Below, piece after piece: positions 34,167 to 41,677 of a stretch of 64,000 bases of DNA. The stretch is taken from NCBI RefSeq assembly GCF_000723185.1, contig NZ_CBTY010000006.1:186001-250000 (forward strand), given 5' to 3'. The translations under genes and the position numbers were made by a program. The notes below the pieces were generated by a model that was given only the letters and a program-made list of their open reading frames with translations, was not told the DNA's origin and did no database searches. The stretch's first letter is position 1. Every line of letters starts with the position of its first letter. This DNA is from Candidatus Nitrosotenuis uzonensis. Its GTDB lineage: Archaea; Thermoproteota; Nitrososphaeria; Nitrososphaerales; Nitrosopumilaceae.

Positions 34167-35795
34167 TTGGCCGATCTTAGGGAGACAATTCGTAAAATAT
34201 ATGGTTCCTCACCAGCTTATTCTCAGACAAGGGCTGGACTCCCAGAAAATTACGAGCAAATCAGGACGATCCGTGATCTTTTGGACATCAACTACAAGAT
34301 GGTAGACGCAAGAGAGCAAATAAGACAGAATCTTATTGCAGCAATGCGCTCTGGCCAAAAAAAATACCCTGGAATAATAGGATATGATGATGACGTCGTA
34401 CCGGCACTTGATAGGGCGATTCTCTCAGGACATGACATATTCCTTGTAGGGCAAATAGGACAAGCCAAGACAAGGCTTGCAGAGACGATAGCAAAACACT
34501 TGCTCTCGCCAATTCCTGTGATAGAGGGAAGCATCACTAATGATTCTCCAATGGATCTGCCTGCAGATGATCTGGCATTGTTGCTCGAAGGACAAGAGCC
34601 GGACAGCAGTTCACCAAAATTTCATATCGGTCCAGAGAGTGTGGAAAAAATTCTTGACAACAAATTTGATACCAAAGTAAAATGGGTTGAAGGTGCTCAG
34701 AGATTTAGATACGTACTTGCAACGCCAGACATATCGGTAAAAGATCTAGTCGGTTACATTGACGCAATAAAGGTAGCAAAAAAAGGAGTGGAAATGTACA
34801 AGATAGATTCATACTCTCCGGGACAATTAATGCAGGCAAAACATGGAATCTTCTGTATAGATGAGCTGCCCGTGCTCGATCCAAGAAAACAAGTAGCACT
34901 TCTGTCAGTACTGCAGGAAGGAAGGTATACGACTGGTTCGTATCCTGTTATATTTGAGCCAAAGACTATGTTCTTTGCAACCGCAAATCCGATTGACTAT
35001 ACTCACTCTGGTAAAATAATAGAGCCGCTATACGATAGGCTGAAAAGTCACATTCACACTCATTATCCTAAAACGATAGATGATGAGACATTGATAATGC
35101 TGCAGGAAGCAAAAACTCCGCAATGTGTGATACCATCATTTGTGTTAAAGACTCTGGCAAGATTGGTACAAAAGGCACGGACAAGCCCCGAGATTAATCA
35201 GACAAAGGGAGTAAGCGTAAGATTCGGAATACATGGATTGGAACTACTTGTCGGGGAGTCGGAAAGGACAAGGGCTATTCCAAAGCAAAGTGCCACAGTT
35301 CTCCGGCATTCTGATATGTATTGCCTATCACAGATAGCCAAGTTTGAGCTCTCTGAAATAGATGACACACTTGAGAACCGATTACGTGTATTCAGGCATA
35401 TTCTTGATGACTCTATTCGGGAAACATGTCTTGAGTATTTGCATGGATTGGATGCCTCTGCACTTGATGCAATAAAACAAGAATTCTCAGGGAAAACATT
35501 CCGAGCATCACAGAAAATTGTTTGGAAGGACGGCGAAGCTTCGTACGAGAGCCAATTGGGTGGTTTTGCGCGCCTCACAGAACTGGTGGAAAGCCAAGTA
35601 AAACAGGTAGCGGATGTACAAAAGGAGCTTGAAAGTAAAATGTCGGAGAGCGGTGTCTTGAACAAAAACATACTGCTGACTGATTCTGCTGCCGGAGAGC
35701 TTAGAGCGGCCGTACTTGAGATGATACTTGATGGACTGTGCTTTACGAGCCCAAAAGTTCTTGAAAGAAAAGAGGGCACATATGTCGCAGTCTGA
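34167..35795 (+). CDS. AAA+ ATPase of the ChlI/MoxR type
   Basis: A 542-residue protein. Walker A GQIGQAKT is at residues 95-102, Walker B in [11 protein letters not shown], sensor 1 in [11 protein letters not shown]. The family includes magnesium chelatase ChlI subunits and MoxR, which work with VWA partners to insert metals or remodel proteins. The next gene, overlapping by 14 bp, is a VWA protein, which supports such a pair. TTG 34167. It is divergent from rps13. Confidence 0.85.
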   Translation: MADLRETIRKIYGSSPAYSQTRAGLPENYEQIRTIRDLLDINYKMVDAREQIRQNLIAAMRSGQKKYPGIIGYDDDVVPALDRAILSGHDIFLVGQIGQAKTRLAETIAKHLLSPIPVIEGSITNDSPMDLPADDLALLLEGQEPDSSSPKFHIGPESVEKILDNKFDTKVKWVEGAQRFRYVLATPDISVKDLVGYIDAIKVAKKGVEMYKIDSYSPGQLMQAKHGIFCIDELPVLDPRKQVALLSVLQEGRYTTGSYPVIFEPKTMFFATANPIDYTHSGKIIEPLYDRLKSHIHTHYPKTIDDETLIMLQEAKTPQCVIPSFVLKTLARLVQKARTSPEINQTKGVSVRFGIHGLELLVGESERTRAIPKQSATVLRHSDMYCLSQIAKFELSEIDDTLENRLRVFRHILDDSIRETCLEYLHGLDASALDAIKQEFSGKTFRASQKIVWKDGEASYESQLGGFARLTELVESQVKQVADVQKELESKMSESGVLNKNILLTDSAAGELRAAVLEMILDGLCFTSPKVLERKEGTYVAV

Positions 35796-37125
35796 TCACA
35801 CAAATTTTGTATATTCTGCAAGCAGGGAGGAAACAGGTGGAGAAAAAAACGAGGGCTATGAGCCTCTTGACCAAAAAACATTACAGATCTTATTGGAATC
35901 CCTTGCAAGGCAATCAATAAGAGAGAAAGCTCCAACCTTGGATGAGCTTGAAGGAATTTTGAAAAATGATCTAGAGTCAAAATCCGATTCTGGAACCAAG
36001 ACAAAATCCGAGGATACGCCAAAAAGCGACGATCTGCATTCTATTACAAAACTGCTTTTGGAGCATGGATATCTAAAAGATGAGAAACACTGGCTTACAA
36101 AAAAAGGGTTTTTCGCAATTGGTGATCACATATTGAGGGATATTATGAGTGAGCTGAAGACAGGAGATTTTGGACTGCATGAAACGCGAGCTGTTGGTAC
36201 AGGCACCACCATACTTGACACCACAAAAAAATTCGAAATTGGAGATGACATAAGGATACTAAATGTTCCGACTACAATACTGAATACAATAACAAGAATA
36301 ACAAAAAGCAAGGATCTTAGGTTTCCACTCGACATTGAGATAGACGACTTTGAACAGTTTGAAACTGTGGATGATGTGAGGGCAGCAGTAGTATATTGCA
36401 TAGATCTGAGCTCAACAATGAAATCAGCGCTTGCAGGTTCTGGAATGAGCAGAATTGAGGCTGCCAAAAAGGCACTTTGGTCACTTTACGTTCTAAACAA
36501 AAGGTTCTTTCCAAACGACACCATCATGATTATAGGTTTTGCATCAATGGCATCAATAGTCAATCCCGTTGACATTCCGTTTCTAAAAACATATGATGCA
36601 AATGACGAGTTTCTTCATTACACCAACTATCAGGCAGCACTCAGATTGGCAAGAAAAATACTACAAAAAGAATCCGCGACAAACAAGCGCATAGTACTGA
36701 TCACCGATGGCCAACCAAGTGCCTGCTTTGTTGATGATGAATTCCAAAAAAATAAGATACTTGAGGAAAAACCGTATTCTAATTTTTATGCGCCAAATAT
36801 GTCTCTTCTCTCAAAGATAAGAGAAGAGAAAAACATCAAAATCGAAGATTCTGGAAGCCTTGTCTATTTGTGTTATCGTTACAAAAAGGTTGATCCGAAA
36901 ATAGACGAAAGAACTATTTTGGAAGCAAAAAAATGCAGACGCGAGAACATAGAAATAGATTCCATAGTGGTAAGCGAGGAAATGGAGCTTTTAACATATG
37001 TGCAAGAAATGGAAAAGCGGATTCACGGCCGCACATATCATATCAACCAGGACAACATGGACAAGGTACTGGTGGTAGACTATATTTTTAACACCAAGAA
37101 GATATTAGGTTCCAAAAACATGTAG
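35782..37125 (+). CDS. VWA-domain protein, partner of the ChlI/MoxR ATPase
   Basis: A 447-residue protein. The von Willebrand A domain occupies the C-terminal half; the MIDAS motif DLSST is at residues 208-212, and IVLITDGQPS follows. The N-terminal ~130 residues are charged helices. I choose ATG 35782, overlapping the ATPase gene by 14 bp. With the ATPase it resembles the ChlI/ChlD pair of chelatases. In this genome, with no chlorophyll genes, a chelatase for cobalt or a chaperone role is more likely. Confidence 0.85.
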   Translation: MSQSDHTNFVYSASREETGGEKNEGYEPLDQKTLQILLESLARQSIREKAPTLDELEGILKNDLESKSDSGTKTKSEDTPKSDDLHSITKLLLEHGYLKDEKHWLTKKGFFAIGDHILRDIMSELKTGDFGLHETRAVGTGTTILDTTKKFEIGDDIRILNVPTTILNTITRITKSKDLRFPLDIEIDDFEQFETVDDVRAAVVYCIDLSSTMKSALAGSGMSRIEAAKKALWSLYVLNKRFFPNDTIMIIGFASMASIVNPVDIPFLKTYDANDEFLHYTNYQAALRLARKILQKESATNKRIVLITDGQPSACFVDDEFQKNKILEEKPYSNFYAPNMSLLSKIREEKNIKIEDSGSLVYLCYRYKKVDPKIDERTILEAKKCRRENIEIDSIVVSEEMELLTYVQEMEKRIHGRTYHINQDNMDKVLVVDYIFNTKKILGSKNM

Positions 37126-37129
37126 TTGC

Positions 37130-37435
37130 ATGACCGAAAAAAGTGAGAATGCCAAAGTAATAGAGCACCTTTTCAATCCTGAGATATCTGTCATCCTCTC
37201 AGAACTTGAACATGGGCCGAAGGCATCATCAAACCTTGCACAGTCTTTAGGCATATCCGAACAGGAAATAAGAGAACGACTTGGACTTCTCATTCAAACA
37301 GGGTATGTATATGCTAGCAAGATTCCACTTGAATACTCTGTTGACACAGAAAAAATTGCCAAGCTGATGGAAAATGATGAGAACTACAAGGGTGTAGTCG
37401 ACGGACTTACAGAGCTTGATAGCTACCTTAACTAG
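37130..37435 (+). CDS. Winged-helix HTH protein
   Basis: A 101-residue protein. PEISVILSELEHGPKASSNL, LGISEQEIRERLGLLIQTGY are the HTH with a wing after it; the rest is a helical tail (YKGVVDGLTELDSYL). It is a small ArsR-like DNA-binding protein, 4 bp after the VWA gene, so co-transcribed. It could regulate the operon or the nearby membrane protein gene, with which it overlaps by 8 bp at the 3' end. Confidence 0.7.
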   Translation: MTEKSENAKVIEHLFNPEISVILSELEHGPKASSNLAQSLGISEQEIRERLGLLIQTGYVYASKIPLEYSVDTEKIAKLMENDENYKGVVDGLTELDSYLN

Positions 37436-37928
37436 ACTTTCTGCGAGTTTTTACTGCATAAATAACTGCAATGCCTACTCCAACGAATCCAGAAATTATT
37501 GCCGCCTGTCCAAATATGTTGAGTGCCACGATAGATTTGTCAGGCATGTGCGATAGACCTATGAGTGCTCGAGTCTCCTGCGAATCGATATTTTCAAGCA
37601 CCATCCTATATTCTCCTTTTGATGATAAGTCAAACTGCTCTTCGGTCCTGTCTTCATCGATGGTTTTAGAAACTATTTGGTTGCCGAGAGGATCAAAAAT
37701 CCTCACCGACATTGTCACGCCTGACAGCTCGGTATGTACTATGTAAATTCCTGTTTTCGCTACCGCCGGATCCATCTGCCGACTAAGCTCAAGCGGAGAA
37801 GCCTGACTTACGAGGCCATCAGTTATGGCAACTCCCTGCGTAATTATGGCAGAACCATAAAATGAGATTACCATGCCTGCAGCAACCAATCCTCCTGCCA
37901 CAAAAAGCACCAGATGGGGTTTTTTCAT
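37428..37928 (-). CDS. Membrane protein with two terminal helices and a beta-rich ectodomain
   Basis: A 166-residue protein: an N-terminal hydrophobic segment (residues ~6-30), an extracellular beta-rich part of ~100 residues (TGIYIVHTELSGVTMSVRIF), and a second helix (~137-160) followed by a basic end KTRRKSS. No family recognised. Its start is 54 bp from the paired palindromes at 37982-38022, so the metal repressor that may bind there could also control this gene. Confidence 0.6.
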   Translation of the reverse strand: MKKPHLVLFVAGGLVAAGMVISFYGSAIITQGVAITDGLVSQASPLELSRQMDPAVAKTGIYIVHTELSGVTMSVRIFDPLGNQIVSKTIDEDRTEEQFDLSSKGEYRMVLENIDSQETRALIGLSHMPDKSIVALNIFGQAAIISGFVGVGIAVIYAVKTRRKSS

Positions 37929-37981
37929 ATTTTATCCCTCTGCATGCCATATTATTGAGTTGTGTTTCTAATTGGATCCTA

Positions 37982-38022
37982 AAAGTTAGCCTATACTAAC
38001 AAAGTTAGCCTAGGCTAACTTT
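37982..38022. promoter_or_regulatory. Paired DtxR/MntR-like operator
   Basis: A perfect 22-bp palindrome (38001-38022, half-site AAAGTTAGCCT) is preceded 19 bp upstream by an imperfect copy (37982-38000, AAAGTTAGCCTATACTAAC). The core GTTAGCCTA matches the DtxR/IdeR box core. A TATA box TTTAAATA (38021-38028) overlaps the palindrome's right end, so a bound repressor would block TBP. It precedes the multicopper oxidase gene by about 33 bp. Confidence 0.75.
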
Positions 38023-38054
38023 TAAATAAACAAAATTACAACATCTACTGTACG

Positions 38055-39074
38055 TTGAAGCCGTTTTCAAAAATGATATTTGCCCTAGTAATCACTGCGA
38101 TCATCGCATCATTTTACTTTGCATATCCTATATCGTCAATTGCAAACAACGAGGAAAAGACGTTTGTAACACACAGTGGTGCGGTAATTCGAACCACAGG
38201 CGATGTGCTTGATCCAGTATATTTGCCACAGACCGTCGAAATAGATCCGGAAAAATACCTGCGTGAGTTCAATTATGGGCGAGTTTCGACACTCGCAGAC
38301 GGCACAACGTTACGTGAATTCACCATAATTGCGCGTGATGATCAAATAATGGAGATATCTCCTGGAGTTTTCTACAATGTCTGGACGTTTAACGGAACTG
38401 TGCCTGGGCCCACAATTAGGGCCACCGAAGGAGATCTTATAAGAGTACACTTTGTAAACGAGGGCTCAAAACAGCACACGATACATTTTCACGGGATACA
38501 CGCTGCCGAAATGGACGGTGTCTTTGAGATCGTAGGAAGTGGTGGGGGCCAGTTCACATACGAATTTGTAGCAGGTCCGGCAGGAGTACATCCATATCAC
38601 TGCCATGTCATGCCGTTAGAGGAACACATTGCACACGGTCTGTATGGTGCATACATTGTGGATCCCAAGCAGCCTAGGGCGCCAGCAGACGAGATGGTAA
38701 TGGTGCTCAACGGATTTGACACAGACTTTGATACTGAAAACAATTTTTACGCTGCAAACACTATCCCGTTTTACTACCAACACCATCCAATCAAGATAGA
38801 GCAGGGTAAGCTGATCAGAATCTATGTTCTCAACATACTGGAGTTTGACCAGATAAACAATTTCCACCTACACGGCAATCTGTACTACTATTATCCTACG
38901 GGTACATCTAGTGTACCGTGGACATACACTGACATGATTACACTGTCACAGGGAGAGCGAGGCATTATGGAGTTCACATATGATTATCCTGGAAAGTATC
39001 TTTTCCATGCACATAAAACGGAATTTGCTGAAAAGGGTTGGACGGGACTGTTCTTAGTCGAGGGCAAGTACTGA
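38055..39074 (+). CDS. Multicopper oxidase, two-domain type, exported
   Basis: A 339-residue exported copper enzyme. A signal or anchor helix is at residues ~8-26. Cupredoxin domain 1 has HTIHFHGIH and HPYHCHVMPLEEHIAHGLYG, which gives a type 1 copper site with Leu in place of the axial Met; domain 2 has NNFHLHGN and YLFHAHKTEF for the trinuclear site between subunits, and lacks a type 1 cysteine. It may oxidise metal ions, NO or phenolics. TTG 38055 (ATG 38073 also possible). The ZIP gene overlaps its stop by 1 bp. The DtxR-like operator just upstream suggests iron or manganese control. Confidence 0.9.
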   Translation: MKPFSKMIFALVITAIIASFYFAYPISSIANNEEKTFVTHSGAVIRTTGDVLDPVYLPQTVEIDPEKYLREFNYGRVSTLADGTTLREFTIIARDDQIMEISPGVFYNVWTFNGTVPGPTIRATEGDLIRVHFVNEGSKQHTIHFHGIHAAEMDGVFEIVGSGGGQFTYEFVAGPAGVHPYHCHVMPLEEHIAHGLYGAYIVDPKQPRAPADEMVMVLNGFDTDFDTENNFYAANTIPFYYQHHPIKIEQGKLIRIYVLNILEFDQINNFHLHGNLYYYYPTGTSSVPWTYTDMITLSQGERGIMEFTYDYPGKYLFHAHKTEFAEKGWTGLFLVEGKY

Positions 39075-40237
39075 TGGAATCTGCAAAGTCATCGCGTGTA
39101 AAGCTTGTAGTAAGCGGCATAATCCCGTTGGTGCTTCTTGGCATCATGATATTTTACCTATTTGGCCCTGGCTCAGAACTTTTGAACTTTGGAATTCCAC
39201 TGCCTCAGATCACATTAGAGAAAATCGAGTTTGTTGATTCTGAAATCCATGTCACGGTCAGGAATACTGGGCCAATAGAAGTCTCTATCGCGCAAGCAGA
39301 CGTAAACGATAGAGTGCAGCCAGCCGCAATAGAGCCTGACAGACATCTTGCTAGATTCGAAGCTGCAAAGGTGCGAATTCCATATTCTTGGAATGAGGCA
39401 GAACCGTATGAGATAGGACTCACAGTACATGATGGGACCAGGTTCTCATCCTCAGTGACGGCTGCAGCGCCTGCAATGAAACCAAGCCTTGAGCTTGTAT
39501 CTTATTTTGCGATAATTGGAACATACGTGGGAATAATACCTGTGTTGATAGGACTTTTATGGTTCCCATTTATAGCAAAGATGAGCCGCGCAAAATACAC
39601 ATTCTTTTTGGCCATCACTGTAGGTCTTTTGATATTTCTTGGAATAGACGCAATAGAGGAAGGAGTAGAAATATCTGCGCAAAGGCTAGCAGGGGCGTTT
39701 AACGGACAACTCTTGATTGCAACTGTTACAATATGCTCGTTTGTTGCACTTTACTATATCTCAGAAAGACTGGTCAGTAGAGTTTCAGCGGCATCAAAAT
39801 CTGTTGCAATCGCGTTAATGGTGGCAATAGGAATAGGATTGCACAATCTCGGAGAAGGACTTGCGATTGGAGCTGCGATAGGATTAGGTGAGGTCGCGCT
39901 GAGTACATTCCTTATTGTAGGATTCACAATACACAACACTACAGAGGGCCTTGCAATAGCTGCACCAATGGCAAGGCAGAAGCCTATGATTGCAAAGCTT
40001 GCCGCAATGGGATTGATTGCAGGCGCACCTGCAATATTTGGTGCATGGATTGGCGGATTCGAGTACTCCCCTGTCACATCCATAATATTTCTCTCAGTTG
40101 GGGCAGGAGCGATATTTCAGGTGGTAGCCGTCATCTTGAACTGGATACGATGTGACGGATCTCTACTGTCAGCGCCAGTTGTGGCTGGCATAGCTATAGG
40201 GATGATTATAATGTACATTACCAGCATCATCATCTAG
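39074..40237 (+). CDS. ZIP-family metal transporter with large N-terminal ectodomain
   Basis: A 387-residue protein. One N-terminal helix (residues ~10-30) and an extracellular beta domain (~35-130) precede a ZIP-type bundle of eight helices. The metal motifs are HNLGEG and HNTTEG. ZIP proteins import zinc, iron or manganese. It starts with ATG overlapping the stop of the multicopper oxidase gene, and converges on the CDF exporter with a 4-bp overlap. Confidence 0.88.
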   Translation: MESAKSSRVKLVVSGIIPLVLLGIMIFYLFGPGSELLNFGIPLPQITLEKIEFVDSEIHVTVRNTGPIEVSIAQADVNDRVQPAAIEPDRHLARFEAAKVRIPYSWNEAEPYEIGLTVHDGTRFSSSVTAAAPAMKPSLELVSYFAIIGTYVGIIPVLIGLLWFPFIAKMSRAKYTFFLAITVGLLIFLGIDAIEEGVEISAQRLAGAFNGQLLIATVTICSFVALYYISERLVSRVSAASKSVAIALMVAIGIGLHNLGEGLAIGAAIGLGEVALSTFLIVGFTIHNTTEGLAIAAPMARQKPMIAKLAAMGLIAGAPAIFGAWIGGFEYSPVTSIIFLSVGAGAIFQVVAVILNWIRCDGSLLSAPVVAGIAIGMIIMYITSIII

Positions 40238-41637
40238 AAAGGCTCTGGGTGTATGGTTATCACAGAATTCTTGAAGTGATCCCTGATGCGGTGCTCTATC
40301 TGTGACGTCAAATCATGAACACTTTCAATCGAAAGATCTCTATCAAAAGAACAGTTGATATCGATCTTAAGCAGATTGTCGTACTTTAAGGTGACAATCC
40401 TTCCTATCTTTCTTACCTCGGTTCGCTCCTTTAGCAGTGCAATGATCTTCTCATCCGCAGTCTTGTATTCAGTTAGGTCTGTTGGAATAGCTATGTGTGG
40501 TTCAAGATGTACTGTGATGTTGTCAATTTCAGGCACTTGGCTTCGTATTTTTTCTTCTATTTTGTCTGATAATTCATGTGCCTTCTCAAGGCTCATGTTT
40601 CTATCTACCATCACGTGAAAACTTACAAACTTGGCGCCTTTTGTGACATGGTGTGACACATTATGGATTCCCTTGACACCTGAAACACTAGATGCAATGT
40701 CGAATATTCTGGAGTCGATGGGTACACCCTTCCAGCTTGGCTCAAAGTGTACTGTTATCTCCGAATTTGGAATGGATTTTTTGATATTGTCCTCCACATT
40801 ACTGCTTATTTCGTGTGCCTTGTCAAAACTGACATCAGCTCTTACTGAGACTGTCACATCTGCAAATATCGTATCCCCTGATCGTCGCATTAGGACTTGA
40901 CCCACATCCAACACACCGTCAGTTGCTAGGACTGTCTGTCTTACTTTCTTGACAAGTTCTGGTGAGATGATATCGGTGAGCTCTTGTGCAGTTCTATACA
41001 CAAGCTTTAGACTCAAGACAACAAGTAACACTCCAAGGATTAGGGCTGCTGCAAAGTCTGCATCATGGAAACCAAGATTTGCCATTACTATGCCTGCAAT
41101 TACAACCATGGTGGAGCCAAGATCTAAGAATGCATGGTAAAAATCGGCCTTCAGAGTGGTGCCGCCTACCTTGTTAATTGATCTTTTAAGAAGAATGATT
41201 CTGAAAATATCGATGCCTATTGTGTATATGGCCGCCGCTATGGCATAAAGTCCAGGAGCAAAACTACTCGGACTCTGGATTCTGTCTACCGCCTCGTAAA
41301 TGAAAAAAACGGCAATTAGGAATATTGCAATTCCGCCTATCATGCCTCCAAGTGACTCGACCTTGCCGTGTCCGTATGTGTGCTCTGCATCAGGCGGTTT
41401 TACTGCATAGCGTGCAGCCAAAAGCAGCACCAAGGTGACAACGCTGTCCAAAAGTGCATGAATGCTGTCTGTTAGTAATGCAAGACTGCCTGACACCATT
41501 CCAAAAACGAATTCAACTACAAAGGCAGAAAGTATGGCAACTAGGGATATCTTCAGAACGCTGGTCCGTTGCACAAAGATGCTACGCATTAAATCATTAC
41601 CGCCAAGCTGTAATAACTCGCTTTGCGAATAAATCAT
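40234..41637 (-). CDS. CDF cation exporter with three tandem C-terminal domains
   Basis: A 467-residue cation diffusion facilitator. Residues ~25-210 are six helices with LLTDSIHALLDS and HTYGHGKVES, and a second metal site in FYHAFLDLGST. After it come three similar ~75-residue ferredoxin-like domains, where most CDF proteins have one. Each copy has AHEIS, AHELS or VHDLT and ends in HFEP, HLEP or HPEP. It exports zinc, manganese or iron. ATG 41637; the secreted-protein gene starts 40 bp away. Confidence 0.92.
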   Translation of the reverse strand: MIYSQSELLQLGGNDLMRSIFVQRTSVLKISLVAILSAFVVEFVFGMVSGSLALLTDSIHALLDSVVTLVLLLAARYAVKPPDAEHTYGHGKVESLGGMIGGIAIFLIAVFFIYEAVDRIQSPSSFAPGLYAIAAAIYTIGIDIFRIILLKRSINKVGGTTLKADFYHAFLDLGSTMVVIAGIVMANLGFHDADFAAALILGVLLVVLSLKLVYRTAQELTDIISPELVKKVRQTVLATDGVLDVGQVLMRRSGDTIFADVTVSVRADVSFDKAHEISSNVEDNIKKSIPNSEITVHFEPSWKGVPIDSRIFDIASSVSGVKGIHNVSHHVTKGAKFVSFHVMVDRNMSLEKAHELSDKIEEKIRSQVPEIDNITVHLEPHIAIPTDLTEYKTADEKIIALLKERTEVRKIGRIVTLKYDNLLKIDINCSFDRDLSIESVHDLTSQIEHRIRDHFKNSVITIHPEPF

Positions 41638-41677
41638 ACGATAACGTTATCTTTGGCGGACTCGGATCTGACGTAAA

